Of a stretch of 27,467 nt of DNA, positions 1-9,276 are shown piece after piece. This DNA is from ZC4RG20 sp964553875 (GTDB taxonomy: Bacteria; Pseudomonadota; Gammaproteobacteria; Steroidobacterales; Rariloculaceae). The position numbers and the translations under genes are program-made. The stretch covers positions 1 to 27,467 of the forward strand of contig CAZKNH010000046.1 in the NCBI GenBank assembly GCA_964553875.1, in the 5' to 3' direction. Position 1 is the stretch's first letter. Each line of letters starts with the position of its first letter. The notes beneath the pieces were generated by a model. That model did not search any database. It was not told the origin of the DNA and saw only the letters and a program-made list of their open reading frames with translations.

Positions 1-728
1 CCCAGGCCGCCGCCTGCAGCGTGTTCGCGACCATGTTGCGGTGCGTCAGCATCGCCCCCTTCGCGACGCCGGTGGTCCCGCCCGTGTACTGCAGAAACGC
101 GAGATCCTTGCCTTCGAGCTCGGGCCGCTCGAAGTCGTGCCATTCGCCCTCGGCGAGCGCATCCCGGAACTCGATCGCGTCGGGAATGTTCCAGCGCGGC
201 ACGAGCTTCTTCACGTGCTTCACGACGAAGTTCGTCGCGACACGCTCGACGAACGCAAAGAGATCGCCGACCCGGGTCACGACGACCCGCTCGATCGCCG
301 AATGCGGCAGCGCCTTCATCACCGTGTGCGCGTAGTTCTCGAGCACGACGATCACGCGCGCTCCGCTGTCCGCCAATTGATGCTCGAGCTCGCGCACCGT
401 GTAGAGCGGATTCACGTTGACGACGACCATGCCGGCGCGAAGCACGCCGAAGACCGTGACCGCCGTCTGCAGCAGGTTCGGCATCATGACCGCGACGCGA
501 TCGCCGCGCTTGAGCCCCGGCACCGCCTGCAGGTACGCCGCGAACGCGCGGCTCAGCCGCTCGACGTCGCCGAACGTCAGCGTCGTCCCGCGATTCGTGA
601 ACGCGGGCCGCTCGCGGTAGCGCTCGAAGGCGTTCTCGAGGAGCGCAGCGAGCGACGGGTACTTGTCCGCGTCGATTTCGGCGGGCACGCCTTTCGGATA
701 GGCGTCGAGCCAGGGCTTATTCCGCATG
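1..728 (-). CDS. fadD: Long-chain-fatty-acid--CoA ligase, N-terminal part (cut by window edge)
   Basis: Activates long-chain fatty acids to acyl-CoA through an acyl-adenylate, the entry step to beta-oxidation and phospholipid remodelling. Translating the minus strand from the ATG at 728 gives 242 codons without a stop, running off the window. The opening (MRNKPWLDAYPKGVPAEID) resembles the E. coli FadD N-terminus. An ADRVAVMMPN-like segment (GDRVAVMMPN, residues 75-84) and the block NVNPLYTVRELEHQL follow. The AMP-binding P-loop YTGGTTGVAKGAMLTHRN starts at residue 214. A GAGGA Shine-Dalgarno lies about 8 bases before the ATG. The gene follows the 2-hydroxyacid dehydrogenase on the same strand after 136 bases. 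The C-terminal adenylate-forming subdomain is outside the window, so integrity of the whole gene cannot be judged. Confidence 0.95.
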
Positions 729-864
729 CAAACGTCCTCGGGATCTCGGATGCACGGCGCGCCGCCGCGTGGCGCACGGGCATCGACGGGCGGGGGAGAG
801 CATGCCGAAAGTCGCGCGCGGTCTCAATCTGTCGCAGCCGGCTCGAGCACGCCGTCGAGGACGC

Positions 865-1833
865 TCAGACGACGCGGCGGAGGTCTTCGCCCGCGAGGAA
901 CGCGGCGACATTCTCGGCGATCTGGTCGAGCGCGCGTTGCCTCGCCTCGACGGCGGCCCAGGCGACGTGCGGCGTGACGATCAGGTTCGGGATGTCAGGC
1001 GCGAGGAGCGGCTGGTCGTGGTCCGGCGGCTCGGCCGGCAACACGTCGATTCCGGCGCCGCCGAGGCGTCCTGCCCGCAGCGCGTCCGCGAGCGCCGCGT
1101 TGTCGACGAGCGCGCCGCGGGCCGTGTTGATCAGCACCGCGTCGCGCTTCATCCGCGCGAGCTCCGGCGCGCCGATCATGTGACGGGTCTCGTCGTTGAG
1201 CGGGCAGTGCAGCGACAGCACGTCCGCTTCGGCGAGAACCTGCGCGAACGGCGCCCGATCGGCCGGGATCTCGTCGGCGCTCGCTTTCGGCCGCGCGGAG
1301 ACGAGCACGCGCATGCCGAAGGCTCTGGCGACGTCCGCGACGGAGCGGCCGAGCGTGCCGTAGCCGACGATCCCGAACGTGCGACCCGCGAGCTCGCGGA
1401 TCGGATAGTCGAAGAGCGCGAAGCTGCGGCTCCTGCTCCAGCTGCCCGAGCGGCTCAGCCGATCGTACGCGACGATGTTCTGCGTCAGGGCCAGCACGAG
1501 GGCGAAGACATGCTGCACGACCGAGCTCGTGCAGTACCCTCGGCTATTCGCGACCGCGATGCCGGCTTGCCTCGCCGCGGCCGTATCGACGTTGTCCGTC
1601 CCCGTGGCCGACAATACGATCAGACGAAGGTCGCGGGCCGCCGCGATCGTCCCGGCCGACAGCCGCGCCTTATTGACGATCGCGACCTCGCAGCCGGCGA
1701 GCCGGGCCGGGATCTCCTCTTCGGTCGAGTACGCGAAATAGGTGACGTCGAGCAGGCGATCCAGCGCGCCGGTGTCGATCCCGGGGCCGAGCGTCGCGAA
1801 ATCGAGAAACGCAGCCTTCGGCTTTCCCCCCAT
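865..1833 (-). CDS. D-2-hydroxyacid dehydrogenase (glycerate dehydrogenase/hydroxypyruvate reductase-like)
   Basis: NAD(P)-dependent oxidoreductase of the D-isomer-specific 2-hydroxyacid dehydrogenase family; 322 residues, a normal length. The Rossmann motif is GIVGYGTLG (residues 154-162). The catalytic triad is visible as Arg239 in NTARG, Glu268 in DVLPAEPP and His289 in TPHVAW. The early ATGTDNVD segment (76-83) is typical of the glycerate dehydrogenase subgroup, so hydroxypyruvate/glycerate is the likeliest substrate. Glyoxylate or another 2-keto acid cannot be excluded from sequence. The ATG at 1833 is preceded by a weak TAAGCT -10-like element and no strong ribosome site. The gene diverges from ycgN and precedes fadD on the same strand, which does not clearly point to one pathway. 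Confidence 0.9.
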   Translation of the reverse strand: MGGKPKAAFLDFATLGPGIDTGALDRLLDVTYFAYSTEEEIPARLAGCEVAIVNKARLSAGTIAAARDLRLIVLSATGTDNVDTAAARQAGIAVANSRGYCTSSVVQHVFALVLALTQNIVAYDRLSRSGSWSRSRSFALFDYPIRELAGRTFGIVGYGTLGRSVADVARAFGMRVLVSARPKASADEIPADRAPFAQVLAEADVLSLHCPLNDETRHMIGAPELARMKRDAVLINTARGALVDNAALADALRAGRLGGAGIDVLPAEPPDHDQPLLAPDIPNLIVTPHVAWAAVEARQRALDQIAENVAAFLAGEDLRRVV

Positions 1834-1879
1834 GCGCGAAGCTTACACCAGCGGCCGCCCGATGGACTTTGGAGGAATC

Positions 1880-1906
1880 GTGCAGCCTGAGCGAATGCGG
1901 CGATGA
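1880..1906 (+). CDS. Possible 8-codon upstream ORF coupled to ycgN
   Basis: The only strong Shine-Dalgarno upstream of ycgN (GGAGG, 1871-1875) is placed to serve a GTG at 1880, not the ycgN ATG at 1903, which is 27 bases away. The GTG opens an 8-codon frame (MQPERMRR) whose TGA (1904-1906) overlaps the ycgN ATG as ATGA. No in-frame ycgN start lies farther upstream because a TGA intervenes at 1888. This could be a translational-coupling leader, or simply chance in a short interval. The call rests on spacing and overlap only. Confidence 0.3.
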   Translation: MQPERMRR

Positions 1907-2358
1907 CGCCCGACAAGCCTGACGCACCGTTCTGGGAAACCAAGCCGTTGTCGGCGATGACCGACGACGAGTGGGAGTCCCTTTGCGACGGCTGCGCGCG
2001 CTGTTGCCTGCACAAGCTCGAGGACGCGGACACCGGCGACGTCTACTACACGGACATCGCATGCCATCTGCTCGATCTCGAGCGTTGCCGCTGCCGCCGC
2101 TACGCGGAGCGCACGCGCCTCGTCCGGGACTGCGTGTCGCTGCGCGGTGCGCCGCCCGAGGCGTTCCGCTGGATGCCGAGCACGTGCGCGTACCGGCGGC
2201 TCGCGGAGGGCAAGCCGCTCGAATGGTGGCACCCCCTCGTGTCCGGCGATCCACGCACGGTCCACGAGGCCGGCATCTCGGTCCGCGGAAGGGTCGTGCG
2301 CGAGCGCGACGTGCATCCGGACGACGCCGAGAACCGGATCGTCGACTGGCCGAAGTAG
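1903..2358 (+). CDS. ycgN: YcgN/UPF0260 cysteine-cluster protein
   Basis: Small cytosolic protein of 151 residues, matching the UPF0260 family size. It carries the family hallmark near the N-terminus, WESLCDGCARCCLHKLED, with cysteines at 28, 31, 34 and 35. Further cysteines follow at 54, 62, 64, 77 and 95, a pattern consistent with metal or Fe-S binding. The segments CHLLDLERCRC and MPSTCAYRRLAEGKPL are also characteristic. The family is widespread in proteobacteria but its biochemical role is not established. The start fits family N-termini (a short charged lead into PFWETKPLSAMT). It is divergent from the hydroxyacid dehydrogenase and convergent with ppc, so it appears to be monocistronic apart from a possible upstream mini-ORF. 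Confidence 0.92.
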   Translation: MTPDKPDAPFWETKPLSAMTDDEWESLCDGCARCCLHKLEDADTGDVYYTDIACHLLDLERCRCRRYAERTRLVRDCVSLRGAPPEAFRWMPSTCAYRRLAEGKPLEWWHPLVSGDPRTVHEAGISVRGRVVRERDVHPDDAENRIVDWPK

Positions 2359-2461
2359 CGCGGCCCCGGAAACGTCGTACGAACGCCTGCGGCCGGAAGG
2401 TCTCGACCCCGGTGTAAGGGGCGCCGGCAACCATCCGGAGCGTCCGCCGCCCGTCACCGGC

Positions 2462-2482
2462 ACACGGCGTGTCAGCCCGTGT
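2462..2482. other. Small hairpin at the ycgN/ppc convergent junction
   Basis: ACACGG (2462-2467) and CCGTGT (2477-2482) form a 6-bp stem with a 9-base loop that spans the ppc stop codon. The stem can form in either transcript, but neither side has a T-run. It might contribute to termination between two converging genes; this is weak evidence. Confidence 0.25.
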
Positions 2483-5201
2483 TCTGCATGCCGTACGCGA
2501 TGCCGCTCACGCTGACGACGAGCGCCTTGAGCATCGCGTCGTCCCGGCGACCGTCCAGGCGCCAGCGGCGCAGCAGGTCGACCTGCAGGAAGCTCATCGG
2601 ATCGATGTACGGGTTGCGCAGGCGGATCGCGCGCCGCAGCGTCTCGTTCTCAGACAGAAGCTCCGGCCGGCCGGTCAGCTCGAGCACGAGCCGGACCGAG
2701 CGCTCGTACTCGTCGCGGATCATCGGAAAGAACGTCTCGTGGAGCGGCGACAGGCGCGAGTAGTGCGCCGCGATCTCGATGTCCGCCTTCGCGAGCACGG
2801 CTTCGACGTCGTTGATCAGGACGGCGAAGAACGGCCAGTGCGCGATCATGTCGCAAAGCACTGTTTCCCCATGCCTCCGGATCGCCGCTTCGAGACCGGT
2901 CGCGAAGCCGAACCAGCCCGGCAGAAGGCACCGGTTCTGCGTCCACGCGAAGACCCACGGGATCGCGCGCAGCTCGCCGATACTTTCGCCGCCGTCGCGG
3001 GAGGCCGGGCGCGAGCCGATATTGAGCCGCTCGATCACGTCGATCGGCGTCGCGTCGCGGAAGTAATGGACGAAATCCGCACGGTCGTAGACGAGGCGCT
3101 TGTACGCGAGGCGGCTCTCGTCGGCGATGTCCTGCATGACGGCCTGCCAGTCCGCCTGTTGCGGATGCGGTGCCGGTGGCCGCGCCGTGAGCCACAGCAC
3201 CGCGCCGAGCGTCTGCTCGAGGCTTCGCATCGCGATGCCGTGCAGGCCGTACTTCGCGTTGATCGTCTCGCCCTGCTCGGTCATGCGGAGCCGGCCGTTC
3301 ACCGCGCCTTCGGGGGTTGCGAGCAGCCCTTCGGCGAGCCGCCCGCCGCCGCGGCTGATCGTCCCGCCGCGGCCGTGGAACAGCGTGAGCCGTATCCCTG
3401 AGCCGGACAGCGTACGGACGAGACGCTGCTGCGCCTTCTGTAGTCCCCAGCGGGCCGCGGCGAGCCCGCCTTCCTTGTTGCTGTCCGAGTAACCGATCAT
3501 GACCATCTGCTCGTCGCCCCGCGAGCGCAGATGCGCCCGGTAATGCTCGTCGGCGATGAGCCTCTCCATGATGCGGTCGGCATTGTCGAGATCCTCGACC
3601 GTCTCGAAGAGCGGTGCGATGTCGAGCGGGACCGCGCCGCCCTTCGGACCCAGGCCGCCCCACTTCGCGAGGAGCAGCACGGACAGCACGTCGTCCGGCC
3701 CGTGGGCCATGCTGACGATGTACTGTCCGATCGCGTCCTTGCCGTACTTGCGGCGCGCATGCGCGATCGCCTGGAACACTGCGAGCGTGCGGCGCGCCTC
3801 GGACGACAACGCGCCGACCGGCGACTCTCGCCGCTCGAGCGCCTCCTTCAGGCGCAGCGTGCGCGACTCGCTGCCCCGCTCGAGCCAGTCCGCCTCGCCG
3901 AGCCCTTCGCCGACGACTCGGCGGTGCACGAGCGCATTCTGTCGCACGTCGAGCGTCGCGAGATGGAAACCGAACGTCTGCGCGCGGCGCAGCAGCCGTT
4001 GCACGAGCCGCAAACCGGCGTTGCGACCCTTGTTCGCGCGCAGGCTGTCCGCGACGATCTCGACGTCCTCGATGAACTCGTCGGGCGACTCGTAAGGGAA
4101 CTCTCCGTCGTCGTACGTCGCCTGAAGTCGCGCGCCGACGAGCCGCAGGAAAACGCGGTACGGCATCTCCCTGTGCCGCGCGGGCACGCTGTGAAACGCC
4201 TGCGGGAACTGCGCCGCGTAGAGGCGCGTCTTCGAGATCAGCTCGTCGGAGACGCCGATCCGGCTCGAGCTTTGACTCAGGTGCGTCGCGAGCTCGCGGC
4301 ACTCGCGGAAGTAGAGATCGAGCACGAGCGCGCGCTGCCGCGCGAGCGTCTCGCGCAGCGTTTTCGCTGTGACGTTCGGGTTGCCGTCCATGTCGCCGCC
4401 GACCCACGACGAGAACCGGACGACGATCGGCACGCGGAGCCGCGTGCCGCGCTCCGCGAAGGTGTCGGACAGCGCGGACTCGAAGCTCTCGTAGAACGAC
4501 GGCAGCATCTTGTAGAGCACGTCGGTCACGAAGAACAGCACGTGCTCGGCCTCGTCGCCGATCGTCATCTGCTCCGGCGCCTGCTCCTCCGTCTGCCAGC
4601 CGGTCGTCATCTCGAGACGGATCCGATCCATCGTCGCCGCGATCTCCTGCGGCGTCATGTAAGGGTCGAGCATCTCGAGCAGGTGACGCGCGATGTTCTG
4701 CTGCTTGCGCAGCAGCGTGCGGCGCGTCACCTCGGTCGGATGCGCGGTGAACACCGGCTCGACGCACGCGCGTGCGATCACGCGCTCGATCTCGACCGAG
4801 TCGACCCCGGCCGATTTGAGCCGCTGCAGCACGTCGAGGAAGCCGAAAGGCTGCGGCGTCGCCGCATCCCGCTCGTACGCCCGTCGGCGGCGGATCCGGT
4901 GAACCATCTCCGCCATGTTGACCATCTGGAAGTACGTCGAGAACGCGCGAATGAAGTCACGCGCCGTGCTCGGCGCGAGCGCGCCGAGCAGAGTCCTGAG
5001 CTCCGTGAAGGCCTCGCCGTCGCCCTCGCGGCGCTTGATCGCGGCGCGCCGCGCCGCCTCGACGAGATCGAAGAGCGCCTCGCCGCCCTGCTCGCGCACG
5101 AGCTCGCCGACGAGCTCGCCGAGCCGGTGCACGTCTTGGCGAAGCGCCTGGTCCTTTTCGGCGAAGAAGATGTCGGTCCGACCGGGGGGAGTCGCAGCCA
5201 C
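2472..5201 (-). CDS. ppc: Phosphoenolpyruvate carboxylase
   Basis: Carboxylates phosphoenolpyruvate with bicarbonate to oxaloacetate, replenishing the TCA cycle. The product is 909 residues, slightly longer than the E. coli enzyme (883). Catalytic signatures are intact: VFTAHPTEVTRRT with His154, WVGGDMDGNPNVT near 266-278, IGYSDSNKEGG with Lys576, and the glycine/arginine loop FHGRGGTISRGGGR (608-621). The chain ends in the family C-terminus QNTG, which in bacterial enzymes contributes to the allosteric aspartate site. The start is a GTG at 5201 with no strong Shine-Dalgarno. A TAGAAT element lies about 50 bases upstream. The ABC transporter gene lies 141 bases upstream on the same strand, so ppc may be read from its own promoter or as a second gene. 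Confidence 0.97.
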   Translation of the reverse strand: MAATPPGRTDIFFAEKDQALRQDVHRLGELVGELVREQGGEALFDLVEAARRAAIKRREGDGEAFTELRTLLGALAPSTARDFIRAFSTYFQMVNMAEMVHRIRRRRAYERDAATPQPFGFLDVLQRLKSAGVDSVEIERVIARACVEPVFTAHPTEVTRRTLLRKQQNIARHLLEMLDPYMTPQEIAATMDRIRLEMTTGWQTEEQAPEQMTIGDEAEHVLFFVTDVLYKMLPSFYESFESALSDTFAERGTRLRVPIVVRFSSWVGGDMDGNPNVTAKTLRETLARQRALVLDLYFRECRELATHLSQSSSRIGVSDELISKTRLYAAQFPQAFHSVPARHREMPYRVFLRLVGARLQATYDDGEFPYESPDEFIEDVEIVADSLRANKGRNAGLRLVQRLLRRAQTFGFHLATLDVRQNALVHRRVVGEGLGEADWLERGSESRTLRLKEALERRESPVGALSSEARRTLAVFQAIAHARRKYGKDAIGQYIVSMAHGPDDVLSVLLLAKWGGLGPKGGAVPLDIAPLFETVEDLDNADRIMERLIADEHYRAHLRSRGDEQMVMIGYSDSNKEGGLAAARWGLQKAQQRLVRTLSGSGIRLTLFHGRGGTISRGGGRLAEGLLATPEGAVNGRLRMTEQGETINAKYGLHGIAMRSLEQTLGAVLWLTARPPAPHPQQADWQAVMQDIADESRLAYKRLVYDRADFVHYFRDATPIDVIERLNIGSRPASRDGGESIGELRAIPWVFAWTQNRCLLPGWFGFATGLEAAIRRHGETVLCDMIAHWPFFAVLINDVEAVLAKADIEIAAHYSRLSPLHETFFPMIRDEYERSVRLVLELTGRPELLSENETLRRAIRLRNPYIDPMSFLQVDLLRRWRLDGRRDDAMLKALVVSVSGIAYGMQNTG

Positions 5202-5250
5202 GGTACGTCTCGGTGCTCGGCCTCATGCCGCGGCGCTTGCCGCGTCGTCG

Positions 5251-5256
5251 ATTCTA
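5251..5256 (-). promoter_or_regulatory. Candidate -10 element upstream of ppc
   Basis: Minus-strand TAGAAT matches the sigma-70 -10 consensus at five of six bases and would start transcription about 40 bases before the ppc GTG. I found no convincing -35 hexamer at 16-18 bases upstream, so this is only a candidate. Confidence 0.3.
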
Positions 5257-5342
5257 GCGCTCCGCATCGAAGCGAACCGCATAGGGAATCTCGCTCGCAG
5301 CGGGGCGTTGCAGAGGAAACGCGCGGCGCGCGTCGACGCCGG

Positions 5343-7232
5343 TCAACGGTAGCCGCGCGCCTGCAGCTCGAAGAGCCGGGCGTATCGCCCGCCGAGCGCG
5401 ACGAGCTCGTCGTGCGTGCCCTGCTCGACGATCCGGCCCTGATCCATCACGACGATCTTGTCCGCGCGACGAACCGTGGAGAAGCGGTGCGAGATCAGGA
5501 TCGTGATCTTGTTCTCCGTCATCGAGCGGAAGTGCTCGAACACCTCGGCCTCGGTCTCCGCGTCCATCGCCGCGGTCGGCTCGTCGAGCACGAGGATCTC
5601 GGCGCTCGACCGCATGAACGCGCGTGCGAGCGCGATCCGCTGCCACTGGCCGCCTGAGAGCTCCTGCCCCTTGTTGAACCAGCGCCCGAGCGGCGTATCG
5701 TAGGTTTCGGGCAGCGTCTCGATGAACTCGTGCGCGCGCCCCTTCGTAGCCGCGACGCGCCAGCGCTCCGCGTCAGCGAAGACGCGCACGTCGCCGACGC
5801 CGATGTTCTCGCCGACCTTGAGCTGATAGCGCACGAAGTCCTGGAAAATGATGCCGATGCGCTCGCGGAGCGCGCCGGGCTCCCAGTCGGACAGCGGAAG
5901 CCCCTGGTAGAGGATTCGCCCCGAGTCGGGCTCGTAAAGGCCCGCGAGGAGCTTGACCAGCGTCGTCTTGCCCGAGCCGTTCACCCCGACGAGCGCGAGG
6001 CTCTCGCCGGGACGGATCTCGAAGCTCACGTCCGAGACCGCGGGCGTTTCCGCCCCGGGATACGTGAACGTCACGTGCTCGAAGACGAGGCCCGCCTCGG
6101 GCCTCGGGCCCGCCGTCGCCTTGCCGAGCCGAGGCCTCGGCGGCTGCTCGAGATATTCGTAGAGATTCGAAAGGTAGAGGTTGTCCTCGTACATTCCGCC
6201 GATCGCCGACAGCATCGACGAGACGGCGGACTGCCCCTGCTTGAACACGAGCAGATACATCGTCATCTGCCCGAGCGTGATCACGCCGCGGATCGCGGAG
6301 AGCGCGATCCATGCGTACGCGCCGTAGAACGCGGCGTTGCTCACGAGGCCGAGCGCCAGGCCCCACGTGTCGCGCCGCACCGCGAGGCGCTTCTCCTCCT
6401 CGTAAAGCTTGCGGAAGATCGCCTTGTAGCGTTCGAGCAGCTTTGGCCCGAGACCGAAAAGCTGCACTTCCTTCGCGTGATCCTCGCGGGCGAGCACGAT
6501 CTCGAGGTACATCAACATGCGCCGGTCCGGCGACCGCCAGCGGAACACGCGGAACTGCTCGCCGGAGAAGCGCGTCTCGGCGAAGAACGCGGGCAAGCCC
6601 GCGATGACGAGGATCACGACGGCCCACGCCGAGAACTGCAAGAGCAGCACCGCGTAGCTCGCGAGCGAGATGGCATTGCGCCCGAGCGTGAACGTGCGCG
6701 TCACGAGGCTCAGCGGGCGCACCGACGCCTCCTGCCGCGCGCGGTTCAGCTTGTCGTAGAACTCGGAGTCCTCGAAGTGCGCGAGGTCGAGCGTCAGCGC
6801 CTTCTCGAGGATCATCACGTTGACGCGCTCGGAAAGCTTCATCCTGAGCAGCGACTGGCAGAAATCGATGCCGCGCTGCGCCGCGGCGACGCCCGCGACG
6901 AGCCCGCCCTCGAGCGCGACGAGGCGCAGCACCGTGGCGTAGTCGGGCGTCGCGCCCGAGGAGTAGACATCGATCGCGGCGACGACCGCGTCGACGATCA
7001 GCTTGCCGACGTACGCCGCGCCCGCAGGCAGGAGACCCGCGGCGACGGTCAGGAGCGCGAACGAGACGGTCAGCGGCCGGCTCGTCGTCCAGACGAGGTC
7101 GAGCGCGCGCCGGCTATACCGCCAGACGCCGAGGGGCCCGGGCCCTTCGCCCGCGGCGTCGGCCGCGGGGGGCGCTTCGGCGGCATGCGTCATGCGCGCG
7201 GCGTCGTTTTTCGCTTGGCTCCACATTCGCAC
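5343..7232 (-). CDS. ABC exporter half-transporter (permease fused to ATPase)
   Basis: Type I ABC exporter of 629 residues with an N-terminal membrane domain and a C-terminal nucleotide-binding domain. Hydrophobic segments lie near 56-76, 104-116, 190-214, 292-315 and 322-345. The ATPase is complete: Walker A GVNGSGKT (416-423), Q-loop Gln464, signature LSGGQ (525-529), Walker B ILVLDE with catalytic Glu551, and H-loop His582. It should work as a dimer exporting lipid, peptide or drug; the substrate cannot be told. No partner half-transporter is next to it, which favours a homodimer. Start choices are GTG 7232 (GGAGA about 9 bases upstream), ATG 7226 and ATG 7193; I took the one with the best ribosome site. 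It is divergent from the SLC13 permease. Confidence 0.88.
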   Translation of the reverse strand: MRMWSQAKNDAARMTHAAEAPPAADAAGEGPGPLGVWRYSRRALDLVWTTSRPLTVSFALLTVAAGLLPAGAAYVGKLIVDAVVAAIDVYSSGATPDYATVLRLVALEGGLVAGVAAAQRGIDFCQSLLRMKLSERVNVMILEKALTLDLAHFEDSEFYDKLNRARQEASVRPLSLVTRTFTLGRNAISLASYAVLLLQFSAWAVVILVIAGLPAFFAETRFSGEQFRVFRWRSPDRRMLMYLEIVLAREDHAKEVQLFGLGPKLLERYKAIFRKLYEEEKRLAVRRDTWGLALGLVSNAAFYGAYAWIALSAIRGVITLGQMTMYLLVFKQGQSAVSSMLSAIGGMYEDNLYLSNLYEYLEQPPRPRLGKATAGPRPEAGLVFEHVTFTYPGAETPAVSDVSFEIRPGESLALVGVNGSGKTTLVKLLAGLYEPDSGRILYQGLPLSDWEPGALRERIGIIFQDFVRYQLKVGENIGVGDVRVFADAERWRVAATKGRAHEFIETLPETYDTPLGRWFNKGQELSGGQWQRIALARAFMRSSAEILVLDEPTAAMDAETEAEVFEHFRSMTENKITILISHRFSTVRRADKIVVMDQGRIVEQGTHDELVALGGRYARLFELQARGYR

Positions 7233-7349
7233 GGGTTCGAGCTCTCCATGCTACGGCCGTTCCCACTTCGGAGCCCGGCAAGACCGAGAAGGGCCGGAAG
7301 CGTGGGACGGCGGCGCCACACCCGGACTCGCCGAGTCGACCGGCCGGCC

Positions 7350-7379
7350 TTGGCGCGGCGCGCGGGTGCGTGCTATTAG
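7350..7379 (+). promoter_or_regulatory. Candidate sigma-70 promoter of the SLC13 permease
   Basis: TTGGCG (7350-7355) and TATTAG (7374-7379) are separated by 18 bases in the divergent interval between the ABC transporter and the permease. Both hexamers are imperfect. Transcription would begin near 7386, about 33 bases before the GTG start. Confidence 0.35.
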
Positions 7380-7418
7380 GGCGGGCACAATCACGACAGT
7401 GGCCGCAAATCATACCCC

Positions 7419-9236
7419 GTGCCGGATCCCCACGCGCTCGTCGCGCTGCTCCTGACCGTCGCAGCGCTGATCCTCTTCTCTCGTGACCGAATCCCCCTCG
7501 AAGCGTCCTCGCTCGCGGTCCTCGTGACGCTGCTCACGGTGTTCCAGCTGTTCCCGTACGAGACGCCGGCGGGCCGGCTGCAGCCGACCGACTTCCTCGC
7601 CGGATTCGGCAACGAGGCGCTGATCACGATCGGGGCGCTCCTGATCATGGCGAAGGGCCTCGAGATCACGGGTGCGCTGCAGCCGCTCGCGCTGACGCTC
7701 GCACGCACGTGGACGCGATATCCCAAGGCCGCGTTGGGCAGCACCATCGCGATCGCCGCGGCGCTTTCCGCGTTCCTGACGAACACGCCGGTCGCCGTGA
7801 TGCTGCTGCCGATGCTGATCGGCGTCGCCGCGCGCAACAAGGTGCCGCCGTCGTCGATCCTGATGCCGGTCGGCCTCGCGACGCTCCTCGGCGGCGCGGC
7901 CACGACGATCGGCACGTCGACGAACCTCCTCATCGTCGGCATCGCCGAGGACGCGGGGCTCCCCGAGTTCGGCATGTTCGCGTTCACGCTGCCGGCGCTC
8001 ATCGTCGGCACGCCCGGCCTGCTTTATCTATGGCTGATCGCGCCGCGCCTCCTGCCCGTGCGGAAGCCGCCGCTGTCGGACACGTCGCCGCGCGTGTTCA
8101 ACGCGACGCTCCACATCACCGAGGAGAGCGCCGCATGCGGCAAGACGTTCGCCGAATGTCTCGCGATGACGGACAACCAGATGCGCGTCGACCGCATCGA
8201 GCGCGGCGAAGGGCTCGTGGTCACGAAGCTGCCGATCGTGCGCATCCAGGCCGGTGACCGCTTCGTCGTGCGCGATACGCCGGAGCGGCTCAAGATGTTC
8301 GAGAAGCAGCTCGGCGCGACGCTGCACGATGCGGCGGCGGCGGAGGGCGTCGAGACGGGGGAGCCCGCCGAGCAGGAACAGCTCGCGGAGATCGTCGTCA
8401 CGCGCGGCTCGATGCTGCATCGGGCGAGCCTCGCCGGAACGCGCTTCGCGCAGCGCACCGGCCTTCTCCCGCTCGCGCTGCATCGCGCCCGCGCGGCGGA
8501 CGGGGAGCCCTTGTCGAGCCACATCAATCTCGTGCCGCTCAGGGCCGGCGACATCGTTCTCGTGCAGGGCACCCCGAGCAAGCTCGAGCAGCTCAAGCGC
8601 TCCGGGAACGCGCTCGTCGTCGACGGCACGATGGAGCTGCCGCGGACCCATCGCGCGGACCGCGCGCTCTCGATCATGGCGCTCGCGATCGCGGCCGCGG
8701 CGATCGGCCTCGTGCCGATCTCGGTCAGCGCCGTGCTCGGCGTCGGGCTCATGCTCGCGTCCCGTTGCCTCGCATGGCGCGATATCGGCAAGGCGTTGTC
8801 CGTCCCCGTCGTCATGATCATCGTCACGAGCCTCGCGCTCGCGCATGCGCTGACCGAGACCGGCGCCGCGACGCTCGTCGCGCGACAGCTCGTCACGGCG
8901 CTCGACGCGCTGCCGACGGCGATGATCCTGAGCGGCGTCATGCTCGTCATCGCCGTGCTGACGAACGTCGGCTCGAACAACGCGGTCGGCGTGATCGGCG
9001 CGCCGATCGCGATCGAGATGGCGAAGGCGATCGGCGCGCCGGTCGAGCCTTTCGTGCTCGCGGTGCTGTTCGGCGCGAACATGAGCTACGCGACGCCGTA
9101 CGGTTACCAGACGAACCTGCTCGTGCTGTCGGCCGGCGGCTACAGAATCGACGACTTCCTGCGCGTCGGCATCCCGCTCGTCTTCATCGCGTGGCTCGGC
9201 TTCTCGATCGTCCTGCCGCTCTTTTACGACGTGTGA
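7419..9236 (+). CDS. SLC13/DASS-type permease with two RCK_C (TrkA-C) domains
   Basis: Predicted inner-membrane anion or sodium-coupled carboxylate transporter of 605 residues. About six hydrophobic helices (residues 6-210) carry the first conserved repeat with TNTP (121-124) and GTSTN (165-169). A soluble cytosolic insert follows, with two RCK_C-like domains at roughly 224-300 and 322-403. A second membrane half (415-603) carries the matching TNVGSNNA motif (515-522) and YGYQTN. Two inverted repeats with T/S-N-T-type motifs are typical of SLC13/ArsB-like carriers, and the RCK insert is found in the SLC13 permease subgroup of unknown substrate. The GTG start at 7419 has no clear Shine-Dalgarno. 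It ends 40 bases before the trp promoter, and I see no functional link to trp. Confidence 0.88.
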   Translation: MPDPHALVALLLTVAALILFSRDRIPLEASSLAVLVTLLTVFQLFPYETPAGRLQPTDFLAGFGNEALITIGALLIMAKGLEITGALQPLALTLARTWTRYPKAALGSTIAIAAALSAFLTNTPVAVMLLPMLIGVAARNKVPPSSILMPVGLATLLGGAATTIGTSTNLLIVGIAEDAGLPEFGMFAFTLPALIVGTPGLLYLWLIAPRLLPVRKPPLSDTSPRVFNATLHITEESAACGKTFAECLAMTDNQMRVDRIERGEGLVVTKLPIVRIQAGDRFVVRDTPERLKMFEKQLGATLHDAAAAEGVETGEPAEQEQLAEIVVTRGSMLHRASLAGTRFAQRTGLLPLALHRARAADGEPLSSHINLVPLRAGDIVLVQGTPSKLEQLKRSGNALVVDGTMELPRTHRADRALSIMALAIAAAAIGLVPISVSAVLGVGLMLASRCLAWRDIGKALSVPVVMIIVTSLALAHALTETGAATLVARQLVTALDALPTAMILSGVMLVIAVLTNVGSNNAVGVIGAPIAIEMAKAIGAPVEPFVLAVLFGANMSYATPYGYQTNLLVLSAGGYRIDDFLRVGIPLVFIAWLGFSIVLPLFYDV

Positions 9237-9276
9237 CCGGCCGTTCCCCTTTTCCGGACCGCCGCGACGGCGAACC

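Noticed and set aside
2650..4767. Very long alternative frame within ppc
   Set aside because: Frame-shifted shadow of ppc, whose reading frame holds all catalytic motifs.
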